From: Eubacterium sp.
Lineage (GTDB): Bacteria > Bacillota > Clostridia > Lachnospirales > Lachnospiraceae
DNA length: 64,000 nucleotides
NCBI GenBank assembly: GCA_021769425.1
Contig: JAETSX010000022.1
Span: 45,318-109,317, forward strand
Direction of reading: 5' to 3'
Below the pieces are notes generated by a model, which ran no database searches, had not been told where the DNA came from, and worked only from the letters and a program-made list of their open reading frames with translations. The translations under genes and the position numbers were made by a program. Shown here one piece after another: positions 1 through 8,980 of this stretch (its first letter is position 1; each line of letters begins with the position of its first letter).

Positions 1-2
1 GC

Positions 3-122
3 TACAACCATTTTTTTAAGATGTTTAAAAAGGAATGCGGCATGACGCCTGGGGAGTATTACCGGAAAACCCAGAGAATCTCTACCCGTGAGCCAAATGA
101 TTTGCCAACAGTTTCCCGGTAG
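3..122 (+). CDS. AraC-family regulator, C-terminal end only
   Basis: The window opens inside this gene. The 39 visible residues include FKKECGMTPGEYYRK, the typical end of the second helix-turn-helix of AraC/XylS regulators (FKKxxGxTPxxYR). The protein should be a DNA-binding activator, but its ligand domain lies outside the window. The last 13 or so codons, after TQRI, are encoded by the left arm of the palindromic element that starts at base 85, so the extreme C-terminus was probably supplied by that insertion. The stop is TAG at 120-122. Confidence 0.75.
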   Translation, partial: YNHFFKMFKKECGMTPGEYYRKTQRISTREPNDLPTVSR

Positions 123-310
123 TTCAAGAATACTGACCAATTATTTGGTAAATAAGCATGCTCTTGAGCATAAATGCTTTGGCGTTTTATTTTGCGGTTG
201 ATTTGAGAAGGCTGACGGAATTATACTCACGAGCATACTTATTTGCCAAATCATTTGCTTTTTTCCTCAAAACTATGAACGCTCTTCTGGCAAATGATTT
301 CGCTCACGGG
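85..310. repeat. Imperfect 226-bp palindromic element
   Basis: Bases 85-106 and 289-310 are inverted copies (20 of 22 match). Bases 143-168 and 226-251 are a second, inner inverted pair (23 of 26 match). Both pairs are centred on about base 197, so the whole stretch folds into one long hairpin. It carries no gene of its own and overlaps the end of the AraC gene. Size and symmetry resemble a MITE (a small non-autonomous transposable element). I did not find an exact second copy in this window. Confidence 0.6.
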
Positions 311-361
311 TATATAATAAGGATAGTTGTTGAAAAACTGTTTTGGAGGTGCAGAGAGCAT

Positions 362-685
362 ATGCTGAAAATTATTTTTGGAGATATTGAAAATTCTGTT
401 TATCATCCTCCCACATATTTTGATAATCAGTATGAAGATGAATGGGTGACAGATCCATTATCTGTAGAAATGATAAGAGACATTGATAAGTCAAAGGTGA
501 TTAGTCCCCATTTGATTGAGAGTCCAGTATTGGGGCCGATTTCCACAAAGGAAATATCAGGGGGAGTGAAAACATTAATGCTGAACACAGGGAGAATTGT
601 CCATGGATATGCAGAATATCGAGGCCCTTGGGATAAAGGAGCGGTAAGAGATGAAGGGAAGATATCATGTTGTAGTGCAGAATAA
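362..685 (+). CDS. Small DUF4869-like protein, probably internally deleted
   Basis: ATG 362 follows TTGGAGGTG and gives 107 residues beginning MLKIIFGDIEN. The motifs YFDNQYEDEWVTDP, EMIRDIDKS, SPVLGPIS and SGGVKTLML match what I remember of DUF4869, a family of unknown function in Lachnospiraceae. After SGGVKTLML, members usually continue for about 45 residues, through a Cys/Asn-containing core, before a short end with an RIVH-like motif. Here GGVKTLML is joined almost directly to NTGRIVH and then to an unrelated-looking tail. I read this as an in-frame internal deletion, so the protein may be non-functional. The family call is from memory and moderately sure; the deletion is inference. Confidence 0.5.
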   Translation: MLKIIFGDIENSVYHPPTYFDNQYEDEWVTDPLSVEMIRDIDKSKVISPHLIESPVLGPISTKEISGGVKTLMLNTGRIVHGYAEYRGPWDKGAVRDEGKISCCSAE

Positions 686-724
686 TATGGGATACATTCT
701 GCCGGAAAGTACCCAGATTTCCTC

Positions 725-781
725 AAAGGGCCAAATTTCCTCAAAGCATCAGACAATGCTCCAGAGGAGATCTGGCCCTTT
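725..781. other. Hairpin in the gap before the repeat array
   Basis: AAAGGGCCA (725-733) pairs with TGGCCCTTT (773-781). An inner pair, AGCAT (745-749) and ATGCT (756-760), makes a branched or extended stem. There is no T-run, so a terminator role is uncertain. It ends the otherwise gene-free stretch between the DUF4869-like gene and the repeat array. Confidence 0.35.
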
Positions 782-814
782 GGGAGCCGTAACATGCTTG
801 CTCTGAGAGAGGCA

Positions 815-1137
815 GTTTACATAAAAAACCCTCATCATGCTTAGCCTGTCGTGCGACGGGCCGCATGGCCATCCATACTATGGAAGTCGGAGACTTACAT
901 AGAAACCCCTCATCATGCTTAGCCTGTCGTTTGGCGGGCCGCATGGCCATCCATACTATGGAAGTCGGAGACTTACATAGAAACCCCTTATCATACTCAA
1001 CCTGTCGTTTGGCGGGCCGCATGGCCATCCATACTATGGAAGTCGGAGACTTACATAGAAACCCCTCATCATACTTAACCTGTCGTTTGGCGGGCCGCAT
1101 GGCCATCCATACTATGGAAGTCGGAGACTTACATAGT
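815..1137. repeat. REP-like array, four 78-bp units, at the arcC 3' end
   Basis: Four nearly identical units recur with an exact 78-bp period; the anchor ATGGCCATCC is at 865, 943, 1021 and 1099. Each unit carries two potential hairpins: ACTATGGAAGTC with GACTTACATAGT, and GCCTGTC-GTTT-GGCGGGC. Because 78 is a multiple of 3, the array is open in several frames on both strands, but these are not genes. The array runs into the last codons of arcC. A sister array lies at 19010-19480. Confidence 0.8.
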
Positions 1138-2073
1138 AAACATAGTCCCTGTTTTTCCCTGAATGGCGTCTCTGGATTTCTCCAGCAGGGTAATCAAAGC
1201 CCTGCGCCCAGGTTTGGAGCCGGCGAAGTCCACGGCCGCCTGCACCTTCGGAAGCATGGAGCCCGGGGCAAAATGTCCCTGTCTGATATATTCTTCCGCT
1301 TCCTGCAGAGATACCTGTTTCAGCCAGGTCTCATCCGGTTTTCCGAAATTCAGCGCCACCTGCTCTACGGCGGTCAGGATAATTAAAAAGTCTGCATCTA
1401 ATTCTTTCGCCAGCAGGCAGCTTGCAAAATCTTTGTCAATCACTGCGCTTGCGCCTTTCAGATGATTTCCCTGACGGATCACCGGAATTCCGCCGCCGCC
1501 GCAGGCGATCACCAGATCGCCGGAATCCACCATGGTACGGATGGTGCCGATTTCAATGATTTCCACAGGTTTTGGGGAAGCGACTACCCGGCGGTAACCC
1601 CGGCCGGAATCCTCCTTCATGACATAGTGGAATTTTTCTTCCATCATTCTGGCCTGTTCTTTGGATACAAATTTTCCGATGGGTTTGGAAGGGGCCTGGA
1701 AGGCAGGGTCATTCTCGTCCACCCGCACTTGGGTAATCATGGTGGCTACCGGGAGGTCTGTGATGCCCCGGTTTAGCAGTTCTTCCCGCAGGGCGTTCTG
1801 CAGGTCATATCCGATATATGCCTGGCTCATGGCCACGCAGACGGACAGGGGAGTGTTGGGCTGGCTTTCATCCTCGTGGGTCAGGGCAATCATGGCGTTA
1901 TTGACCATGCCCACCTGGGGGCCGTTTCCGTGGGCGACCACTACTTCACAGCCTTCTTCAATTAAGTCTACAATGGCTTTTGCTGTAATTTTCACTGCTT
2001 TCATCTGTTCCGGAAGGGTGTTGCCCAGAGCGTTTCCGCCCAGGGCAATTACAATTCGTTTCTTTTTATTCAT
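1129..2073 (-). CDS. arcC: Carbamate kinase
   Basis: Transfers phosphate from carbamoyl phosphate to ADP, giving ATP, CO2 and ammonia. This is the energy-yielding last step of many anaerobic nitrogen-ring degradations. The 314 residues show the carbamate kinase signatures ALGGNALG near the N-terminus, AHGNGPQVG near residue 50, ACGGGGIPVI near 195, IDKDFAS and APGSMLPKV. Length is normal for the family. I chose ATG 2073 (MNKKKR) over the upstream TTG at 2085, because AAAGGA directly abuts the TTG but is spaced from the ATG. It is the last gene of a minus-strand operon with ygeW, ygeY and ygeX. The stop codon and last residues overlap the edge of the repeat array. Confidence 0.93.
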   Translation of the reverse strand: MNKKKRIVIALGGNALGNTLPEQMKAVKITAKAIVDLIEEGCEVVVAHGNGPQVGMVNNAMIALTHEDESQPNTPLSVCVAMSQAYIGYDLQNALREELLNRGITDLPVATMITQVRVDENDPAFQAPSKPIGKFVSKEQARMMEEKFHYVMKEDSGRGYRRVVASPKPVEIIEIGTIRTMVDSGDLVIACGGGGIPVIRQGNHLKGASAVIDKDFASCLLAKELDADFLIILTAVEQVALNFGKPDETWLKQVSLQEAEEYIRQGHFAPGSMLPKVQAAVDFAGSKPGRRALITLLEKSRDAIQGKTGTMFTM

Positions 2074-2202
2074 AGTAATTGACAATCCTTTCAGTAAGAG
2101 GAGGTTCCTGCCGCTTGTTGCTGATGGGTGGCGGCAGGATGGAAATTGTTGAAAAATGCTGGATGTTTCAGCAATTGTTCGCCGAGGGGCTGCTGTAAGA
2201 AA

Positions 2203-3396
2203 TCACTGGAAGATCCTGGGTTTCTCCTGTTCCTCTAATTTTTTAAGAACTTCTGCAGGGTCAGCGAATTTCGCAAGGAAAATCATAGCGGCAATGATGT
2301 AGGGCTTAAAGCTGGCTTCCTTATATAACGGATTGCGGTAACGATCGAATACGGAAGCGTCCACTTCTCCTTCTTCACAGCTTACGCCGGAAATGTCCGC
2401 AGGCAGGCAGTGCATGTAGAGAGCTTTGCCGTCTTTGGTGGTGGACATAAGCTCTTCTGTGCATGCCCAGTCTTTGTGCTGTGCGTTCTGGGCCAGCAGT
2501 TCCTTTTCCAATGCCTGGATGCCGGCAGTGTCGCCGTTTCCGTACAGTTCAGTCCGCTTTTCCATAGCGGCAAAGGGAGCCCAGCTCTTGGGATATACAA
2601 TGTCAGCGTCCTTGAAGGCCTCTGCCATATTGTTGGTTTTGGTGAAGGTTCCGCCGGATTTCTTTGCATTTTCAGCGGCAACAGCCTCCACTTCCGGGAA
2701 TATTTCATATCCTTCCGGGTGCGCCAGTACAACGTCCATGCCGAACCGTGTCATCAGGCCGATAATTCCCTGAGGAACGGAGAGAGGTTTTCCGTAGGAG
2801 GGAGAGTAAGCCCAGGTCATGGCCAGCTTTTTGCCTTTCAGGTTTTCCACGCCGCCGAATTCATGGATAATATGAAGCATATCTGCCATTGCCTGTGTGG
2901 GATGGTCGATGTCGCACTGAAGGTTTACCAGCGTAGGCTTCTGTTCCAGAATGCCGTCCTTATTGCCCTGCGCCACAGCGTCCACTACTTCATGCATGTA
3001 CTTATTTCCCTTTCCAATGTACATGTCGTCCCGGATGCCGATGACGTCAGCCATAAAGGAAATCATGTTTGCTGTTTCCCGAACCGTTTCACCGTGCGCA
3101 ACCTGAGATTTTCCTTCATCCAAATCCTGTACCTCAAGTCCCAGCAGATTGCATGCAGAAGCAAAAGAAAACCTGGTGCGGGTAGAGTTGTCGCGGAACA
3201 AAGAAATCCCCAGTCCGCTCTCAAATACCTTAGTGGAAATATTATTCTCCCTCATAAACCGAAGAGCGTCCGCCACCGTGAACACAGCCTCCAGCTCCTC
3301 ATCTGTTTTTTCCCATGTAAGGAAAAAGTCCCCGTTGTACATGTCTTTAAAATTCAGTTTGTTCAGCTTATCAATGTAATCCTGTAATGTTTTCAT
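2203..3396 (-). CDS. ygeW: Knotted carbamoyltransferase YgeW
   Basis: Member of the aspartate/ornithine carbamoyltransferase superfamily, of the YgeW type found in anaerobic purine clusters. Its true carbamoyl acceptor is not settled. It presumably releases carbamoyl phosphate from a ureido intermediate for ArcC. The 397 residues contain the phosphate-binding loop FRDNSTRTRFSF near residue 70, the following GKSQVAHGETVRETANM, HPTQAMADM in the middle and HCLPADISG near the end. ATG 3396 sits seven bases after CACAGGAGG, while the longer frame upstream lacks such a site. The gap to ygeY is only 31 bp, so the two are co-transcribed. Confidence 0.9.
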   Translation of the reverse strand: MKTLQDYIDKLNKLNFKDMYNGDFFLTWEKTDEELEAVFTVADALRFMRENNISTKVFESGLGISLFRDNSTRTRFSFASACNLLGLEVQDLDEGKSQVAHGETVRETANMISFMADVIGIRDDMYIGKGNKYMHEVVDAVAQGNKDGILEQKPTLVNLQCDIDHPTQAMADMLHIIHEFGGVENLKGKKLAMTWAYSPSYGKPLSVPQGIIGLMTRFGMDVVLAHPEGYEIFPEVEAVAAENAKKSGGTFTKTNNMAEAFKDADIVYPKSWAPFAAMEKRTELYGNGDTAGIQALEKELLAQNAQHKDWACTEELMSTTKDGKALYMHCLPADISGVSCEEGEVDASVFDRYRNPLYKEASFKPYIIAAMIFLAKFADPAEVLKKLEEQEKPRIFQ

Positions 3397-3427
3397 AGTT
3401 TCCTCCTGTGAAATAATGAATGATGAT

Positions 3428-4744
3428 TTACCCTTTAAAATACTCTTTTGGCAATGCGGCATATACCGCAGCGCAAGTCACAAGATCCTGCTTCCAAGTC
3501 TTCTCATTGGGCGCATGAGCCTGTGCCTCTGCACCCGGCCCAAAGCCGATACAGGGAATATTGTTTCGTCCCATAATAGAAACCCCGTTGGTAGAAAACG
3601 TCCATTTATCTGTCAGGGGACGTTCCTGACGCATTTTAAGAGTCTCCGGAGCGCCGATCCGTTTGTCTCCGTACAGGCCGGTATAAGCGGCTTCCAATGC
3701 CTGCGTTACTTTGTGATCCTTGGGGATGGCCCAGGTGGGGAAGTAACATTCGATTTCATAAACGCATCCGGTATAGGAGGGGCGGTCATAGCGGTACATG
3801 GACACCTTCACGTCGTCTCCGTATTTTTTCACGCTGGGCAGCGCGCGGATTTCGTCTAAACAGCTTTCCCAGGTTTCTCCGAAGGTCATGCGGCGATCCA
3901 GAGAAATGGAACAGGAATCGGCAACGGCGCAGCGACTGGGGGAGGTATAGAAAATCTGGGAAACAGTAACTGTTCCTCTGCCCAGGAAGCGTGCTTCTTC
4001 CCAGTCTTTGTTGTATTTTGCGTCCAGCATTTTTACCAGGCCCTTGATTTCAGTGGAGTCTTCTGCGTCGTTTTCATTTAATGCCCGGATGTCCTGGAGA
4101 ATATCGGCCATTTTGTAGATGGCGTTATCGCCCCGCTCCGGTGCGGAACCGTGGCAGGAAATGCCTTTTACGTCCACGCGGATTTCCATACGTCCCCGCT
4201 GGCCCCGGTAGATGCCGCCGTCGGTGGGTTCTGTGGATACCACAAATTCCGGGCGCACCTTATCTTCATTGATAATATACTGCCAGCAGAGACCGTCGCA
4301 GTCTTCTTCCTGAACCGTTCCTACAACCATAATTTTGCAGCCCTCCGGGATCAGATTTAAGTCTTTCATGATTTTTGCCCCGTAAACAGAAGAAACAATG
4401 CCGCCGCACTGATCGGAAACGCCCCGGCCGCCGATTTCCGTCTCATTTTCATAGCCTTCGTAGGGGTCGAAATCCCAGTTGTCCAGATTTCCGATTCCTA
4501 CGGTGTCAATGTGTGCGTCATAGGCTATGATTTTATCTCCGGCGCCCATATAGCCGATGACATTTCCCTGGGGATCAATCTGGACCTCATCAAATCCGAC
4601 TTTTTTCATTTCTGCTGCAATGGTGTCAATATGGGCTTTTTCGTCACAGCTTTCGCCAGGATTTTTCACGATTGCCCGTAAAAATGCATTCATGTCCGCA
4701 CTGTAGCTTTGTGCCTGTTCTTTGATTTTTTCAAAATCTGCCAT
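3428..4744 (-). CDS. ygeY: YgeY-family M20 metallohydrolase
   Basis: Zinc-dependent amidohydrolase of the M20 peptidase/deacylase clan, from the YgeY group that tracks with selenium-dependent molybdenum hydroxylases. It probably cleaves an amide or carbamoyl bond in a ring-opened purine product; the exact substrate is unknown. In the 438 residues the metal-binding and catalytic motifs are in order: [30 protein letters not shown] (catalytic Glu), [16 protein letters not shown] and a late [11 protein letters not shown]is. The start follows AAAGGAGATACATACT. It lies between ygeX and ygeW in one operon. Nothing looks broken. Confidence 0.9.
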   Translation of the reverse strand: MADFEKIKEQAQSYSADMNAFLRAIVKNPGESCDEKAHIDTIAAEMKKVGFDEVQIDPQGNVIGYMGAGDKIIAYDAHIDTVGIGNLDNWDFDPYEGYENETEIGGRGVSDQCGGIVSSVYGAKIMKDLNLIPEGCKIMVVGTVQEEDCDGLCWQYIINEDKVRPEFVVSTEPTDGGIYRGQRGRMEIRVDVKGISCHGSAPERGDNAIYKMADILQDIRALNENDAEDSTEIKGLVKMLDAKYNKDWEEARFLGRGTVTVSQIFYTSPSRCAVADSCSISLDRRMTFGETWESCLDEIRALPSVKKYGDDVKVSMYRYDRPSYTGCVYEIECYFPTWAIPKDHKVTQALEAAYTGLYGDKRIGAPETLKMRQERPLTDKWTFSTNGVSIMGRNNIPCIGFGPGAEAQAHAPNEKTWKQDLVTCAAVYAALPKEYFKG

Positions 4745-4770
4745 AGTATGTATCTCCTTTATGATTGTTT

Positions 4771-5902
4771 TTAGATATCAGCAAATGGTTCCTTATTGCT
4801 TCCGCACAGTCCTTCCCAGGTAATTTCCCGATAACGGTCCGGGTCGGTGTCCCCTTCTGAGGAAACCAGAAGAACCTCAGAATTTTCGTTGAGTTTCGCC
4901 GTAAATGCGGGTTCCGTTGGCGCTGACCCAGTCCGGACAGGAAACGAAAGCATCGGCATGGTTCCTTAGAATATCCCAGGAAACGGTGTTTGCTTCCCCG
5001 CAGGCCAGTCCTGCCATAATGGTGAGCATGTCTCCGGTTACGTTGACCCGGGAGCCGTCTGCCTGCAATGCGGAACGGTACAGGCAGTCTGCCGCGCCGG
5101 CCTCCACAACTGTCATAATTGGAGGATTTTCCTTAAAACGGTTGGCAAAATAGCCAATCACAGCTCCGGCCAGGGAACCTACCCCTGCCTGGATAAAAAT
5201 ATGGGTGGGACGGCTGTTGTCTTCCTGGAGCTGTTTGTCTGCCTCCAGCGCCAGCGTGCCGTATCCCTGCATAATCCAGGTGGGAATTTCTTCATATCCT
5301 TCCCAGGCAGTGTCCTGGACCATGATGCCCCGTTTTGTTTCCGCCGCTTCTTTGGCGGCCATGCGGACACAGTCGTCATAGTTGAGATTTTCAATGGTAA
5401 CGGTGGCGTTTTCTCTGGCGATATTCTCCAGGCGGGTTCTGGTGGTGCCCTTCGGCATCCGGACGACGCATTTCTGGCCCAGCTTGTTGGCGGCCCATGC
5501 CACGCCCCGGCCGTGGTTTCCGTCTGTGGCGGTGAAGAAGGTGGCCTGCCCGAATTCTTCTTGCAGTTCTTTGGATGTCAGCACGTCATAGGAAATTTCG
5601 CTGATATCTTTGCCCAGTTCTTTTGCAATATGCCTGGCAATGGCATAGGAGCCGCCCAGCACTTTGAAGGCGTTTAAGCCGAACCGGTAAGATTCATCCT
5701 TTACATAAAGGCGCTTCAATCCCAGGTATCTGGCCAGGCCGGGCAGCGGCGTCAGGGGAGTTGCTTCATACTGAGGGAAGCTTTTGTGAAAACTGCCTGC
5801 TTTTTCCATTTCCGTTAAGGTCATATGAGAAAGCTTTGTGTCATCGCTTCCTGGTATGAGGTTGAGGGTCCATTGAATGGGATGCCCTGATGAATTACAC
5901 AT
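4771..5902 (-). pseudogene. ygeX: Diaminopropionate ammonia-lyase, disrupted by deletion and frameshift
   Basis: A PLP enzyme that converts 2,3-diaminopropionate to pyruvate and two ammonia; it would be the terminal lyase of the pathway. The start follows AAAGGAGGATCGTATC. The PLP-lysine motif GLNAFKVLGGSYA and the phosphate-loop motif ATDGNHGRG are intact. Near base 4910 the frame breaks. The first frame runs to SANGTRIYGETQRKF and stops at 4877. The conserved C-terminal end (LNENSEVLLVSSEGDTDPDR) resumes in another frame and ends at 4771. About 40 conserved residues that I remember between these points, including an SGESGA motif, are missing. This is therefore an out-of-frame internal deletion, not a one-base error. 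The 341-residue product may still be made but is probably inactive. Confidence 0.85.
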
Positions 5903-5974
5903 GATACGATCCTCCTTTGAGATAGTCCGTAGTAATGGTTTTTGACTGACTTGTGAAGCCGTCTTTCTAAGCCC

Positions 5975-6002
5975 ATTATAACAGGTGATTTTTAAAAATC
6001 AA
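5975..6002 (-). promoter_or_regulatory. Sigma-70-type promoter for ygeX-ygeY-ygeW-arcC
   Basis: Read on the minus strand: TTGATT (6002-5997), 16 bp, then TATAAT (5980-5975), about 70 bp before the ygeX start. It shares a 380-bp divergent intergenic region with the permease promoter. Confidence 0.6.
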
Positions 6003-6010
6003 TAGAAAAT

Positions 6011-6045
6011 TGAAAAAATTATTATTATGATAAAAAATTATTATT
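6011..6045. promoter_or_regulatory. AT-rich direct repeats between divergent promoters
   Basis: AAAAAATTATTATT occurs twice, at 6013-6026 and 6032-6045, a 19-bp step. It lies exactly between the two divergent promoters. A similar pair with a 16-bp step is found before the xanthine dehydrogenase gene. A shared operator is possible, but the low complexity makes this weak evidence. Confidence 0.35.
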
Positions 6046-6049
6046 TTGC

Positions 6050-6078
6050 TTGCATTCCGGCAAAAAGCATGATAAGAT
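6050..6078 (+). promoter_or_regulatory. Promoter of the permease-ssnA-ygfK-hyuA operon
   Basis: TTGCAT (6050-6055), 17 bp, TAAGAT (6073-6078). The predicted leader is about 200 nt long. I saw no purine riboswitch consensus in it. Confidence 0.55.
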
Positions 6079-6282
6079 AAAATCATTGAGAACAGTATTT
6101 GTACAAATTGCACTAGAACAATCTGCGCGGAAAGGAAAAAATATGTTCACAGTGCATGAAACCGGTTTTTCGTTTTCAGACAACAGGGCTTGATGATTTG
6201 GCAGGTTTTAAATGACAGAAGGAACCTGCAGGAACAGGCGGCATTTGGACTGCTGCCTGAGAGAAGGAGGAATAAGGTTAAG

Positions 6283-7638
6283 ATGGAGAAAAAGGAAAAT
6301 ACATCTGTTCTACTGTTTGACTTGTACGGAAAACCGTCCCTGGGGCAGGCGTTTCCGCTGGCATTGCAGCATGTGGTGGCAATGATTGTGGGATGCGTAA
6401 CTCCTGCAATTATTGTGGCTGGGGCAGGAGGGCTTTCTGATAAGGATTCGGTAATTTTAATCCAGGCGGCTCTTGTGGTATCGGCCCTTACAACGCTGGT
6501 ACAGCTTTATCCGCTGCGCAAAGGGAAGTTACGGATTGGCTCCGGCCTTCCTGTGATTATGGGAATCAGCTTTGCCTATGTGCCTACCATGCAGGCCATT
6601 GCCGGGGATTTCGGAGTGGGAACTATTTTAGGCGCACAGATTGTGGGCGGCATTGTTGCGGTTGCGGTAGGGATTTTTATTAAGCAGATCCGAAAGTTCT
6701 TCCCGCCGCTGATTACCGGTACGGTGGTATTTGCCATTGGACTTTCCCTTTATCCCACGGCCATCAATTATATGGCAGGAGGTGTGGGAAATGAGCAGTA
6801 CGGCTCCTGGCAGAATTGGCTGATTGCGCTGCTGACGCTGATCATTGTGACAGGATTGAATCATTATGGAAAGGGAATCTGGAAATTATCTTCTATATTG
6901 ATAGGAATTATTGCCGGATACGTGATGTCGCTGTTTTTTGGAATCATAGATTTCTCCGCAGTGTCAGGGGCTTCTTTTTTCCAGCTTCCGAAACCGCTGC
7001 ATTTTGGCGTGGTCTTTGAACCCTCTGCCTGCGTAGCCATCGGCGTGCTGTTTGCCATCAATTCCATTCAGGCCATCGGGGACTTTACGGCTACCACCAC
7101 CGGAGGACTGGATCGTCTGCCGGAGGATGAGGAATTAAACGGCGGGATTGTGGCCTACGGATGCTGCAATATTGTAAGCGCATTGTTCGGCGGGCTTCCC
7201 ACAGCCACCTTCAGCCAGAACGTGGGGATTGTGTCTTCCACAAAGGTAGTGGCAAAGAAAGTGTTCGGGCTGGCGGCAGGCATTCTGCTGGTGGCCGGGC
7301 TGATACCCAGATTTTCTTCGGTATTGCTTACCATACCCAACTGCGTGCTGGGCGGAGCGACGGTATCTGTATTTGCTTCCATTGCTATGACAGGGGTAAA
7401 GCTTATCACCGCAGCGCCTATGAATTACAGAAATACCACAATTGTAGGGCTTTCCATTGCGCTGGGCATGGGAATTACCCAGGCAAATGCAGCCCTTGCA
7501 AGTTTTCCGGGGTGGGTGACCACGATTTTCGGGAAATCTCCGGTAGTGCTGGCTACCATTACGGCAATTATATTGAATCTGGTTTTGCCCAGGGAAAAAG
7601 AAGAGAAAGATATTGAAATCATGAAGGAGGAAACATGA
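6283..7638 (+). CDS. NCS2-family purine (xanthine/uric acid) permease
   Basis: Membrane symporter that brings a purine base, probably xanthine or uric acid, into the cell with protons or sodium. The 451 residues are strongly hydrophobic, with about a dozen membrane spans. Family features are the QHVVAMIVG motif in the first span, FPPLITGTVVFAIGLSL, AIGDFTATTTGGLDR, and GLPTATFSQNVGIVSSTKV, the position that helps set substrate choice. ATG 6283 (MEKKEN) is chosen because AGAAGGAGGAATAAGG precedes it; a longer frame back to 6190 has no such site. Its stop overlaps the ssnA start (ATGA). Context with xdh, ssnA and ygfK supports a purine substrate. Which purine cannot be read from sequence. Confidence 0.85.
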   Translation: MEKKENTSVLLFDLYGKPSLGQAFPLALQHVVAMIVGCVTPAIIVAGAGGLSDKDSVILIQAALVVSALTTLVQLYPLRKGKLRIGSGLPVIMGISFAYVPTMQAIAGDFGVGTILGAQIVGGIVAVAVGIFIKQIRKFFPPLITGTVVFAIGLSLYPTAINYMAGGVGNEQYGSWQNWLIALLTLIIVTGLNHYGKGIWKLSSILIGIIAGYVMSLFFGIIDFSAVSGASFFQLPKPLHFGVVFEPSACVAIGVLFAINSIQAIGDFTATTTGGLDRLPEDEELNGGIVAYGCCNIVSALFGGLPTATFSQNVGIVSSTKVVAKKVFGLAAGILLVAGLIPRFSSVLLTIPNCVLGGATVSVFASIAMTGVKLITAAPMNYRNTTIVGLSIALGMGITQANAALASFPGWVTTIFGKSPVVLATITAIILNLVLPREKEEKDIEIMKEET

Positions 7639-8969
7639 TGCTGATAGTAGGAAACGGAAAAGTAATTACAAGGGACAGCGGCCTTCCTTTTGTGGAGAAT
7701 GGCGCGGTGGCAATTGAGGGAACCAGGATTGCCGAAGTTGGTTCGGAACAGGAACTTAAGGAAAAATACCGGGATGCGGAATACATAGACGCAAAAGGGG
7801 GCGTGATTATGCCCGCATTTATCAATGCCCATGAACATATTTACAGCGCCATGGCAAGGGGGCTCAGTATCAAAGGATACAACCCCAAAGGATTTCTGGA
7901 TATTTTAGAAGGCCAGTGGTGGACCATTGACCGGAAGCTGACGATGGAACAGATCAAATACAGCGCCATGGACACTATCCTTGCGGGAATTAAAAACGGC
8001 GTCACCACGATTTTTGACCATCATGCCAGTTTTGGACAGATCTCGGGCAGCCTGTTCACCATAGCAGAAGCGGCAAGGGAGCTTGGCATGCGTGCCTGCC
8101 TGTGTTATGAGGTTTCTGACCGGGACGGGAAAGAGAAAGCCAGGGAATCCGTGATGGAAAATGCAGAATTTATCCGCTATGCCTTAAAAGACGATACAGA
8201 TATGATTGCCGGAATGATGGGGATGCACGCCCAGTTTACCATTTCCGATGAGACCATGGAGCTGGCGGCGGCAAATAAACCAGAGGAAGCGGGGTATCAC
8301 ATCCATGTGGCAGAGGGGATAGAAGATCTCCATGACTGCCTGAAAAAATACGGGAAACGGATTGTGGACCGGCTGATGGACTGGGGTATTTTGGGAGAGA
8401 AAACTTTGCTTGGACATTGCATCTATATTAATTCCCACGAAATGGATTTGATCAAAGATACAGACACTATGGTGGTGCACAATCCGGAATCCAACATGGG
8501 TAATGCCTGCGGCTGCCCGCCCGCCATGGAACTGGTAAAACGGGGCATTGTCACGGGGCTGGGCACAGACGGATATACCCACGATATGACAGAATCTTTT
8601 AAGGTGGCCAATGTGCTGCACAAGCATCATTTATGTGACGCTAACGCAGCCTGGGCTGAAGCGCCGAAGATGTTGTTTGAACACAATGCCGCCATTGCCA
8701 ACCGGTATTTCAGCGCGCCTCTGGGCGTGTTAAAGCCCGGCGCAGCGGCGGATGTCATTGTGGTGGATTATGATCCGCCCACCAGATTGGACGAGAGCAA
8801 CAGCAACGGACATATTTTATTCGGCATGACCGGCAGGGATGTGGTTACCACCATCGGAAACGGAAAAGTGCTGATGAAAGACCGGGAAGTGAAAGTGGCA
8901 GATACAAAAGAAGTGATGGCAAAATGCAGAGAATCCTCTGCAAAGTTGTGGAAGAGCATTAACGGATAG
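7635..8969 (+). CDS. ssnA: Amidohydrolase SsnA
   Basis: Metal-dependent amidohydrolase-superfamily enzyme of the SsnA group, which co-occurs with selenium-dependent hydroxylases and the anaerobic purine cluster. It most likely hydrolyses a ring C-N bond or removes an amino group from a purine-derived heterocycle. The 444 residues hold the expected metal ligands: FINAHEHIYSAMARG, GMHAQFTIS, GYHIHVAEG, LLGHCIYI and GLGTDGYTHD. Length is standard. The start overlaps the permease stop by 4 bp (ATGA) and follows GAAGGAGGAAAC. The ygfK start lies 11 bp after the stop, giving a tight operon. Confidence 0.9.
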   Translation: MMLIVGNGKVITRDSGLPFVENGAVAIEGTRIAEVGSEQELKEKYRDAEYIDAKGGVIMPAFINAHEHIYSAMARGLSIKGYNPKGFLDILEGQWWTIDRKLTMEQIKYSAMDTILAGIKNGVTTIFDHHASFGQISGSLFTIAEAARELGMRACLCYEVSDRDGKEKARESVMENAEFIRYALKDDTDMIAGMMGMHAQFTISDETMELAAANKPEEAGYHIHVAEGIEDLHDCLKKYGKRIVDRLMDWGILGEKTLLGHCIYINSHEMDLIKDTDTMVVHNPESNMGNACGCPPAMELVKRGIVTGLGTDGYTHDMTESFKVANVLHKHHLCDANAAWAEAPKMLFEHNAAIANRYFSAPLGVLKPGAAADVIVVDYDPPTRLDESNSNGHILFGMTGRDVVTTIGNGKVLMKDREVKVADTKEVMAKCRESSAKLWKSING

Positions 8970-8980
8970 GAGGGAAAGAC

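Noticed and set aside
815..1137. CRISPR array
   Set aside because: The whole 78-bp unit is repeated almost unchanged; there are no unique spacers and no cas genes nearby. The same holds for 19010-19480.
865..1386. Repetitive proteins such as MAIHTMEVGDLHR... on the plus strand and its minus-strand partner
   Set aside because: They arise because the 78-bp repeat is a multiple of three; they have no ribosome site and overlap arcC.
6079..6282. Purine riboswitch in the permease leader
   Set aside because: The conserved loop and junction bases of purine or guanidine-type switches could not be found by eye.
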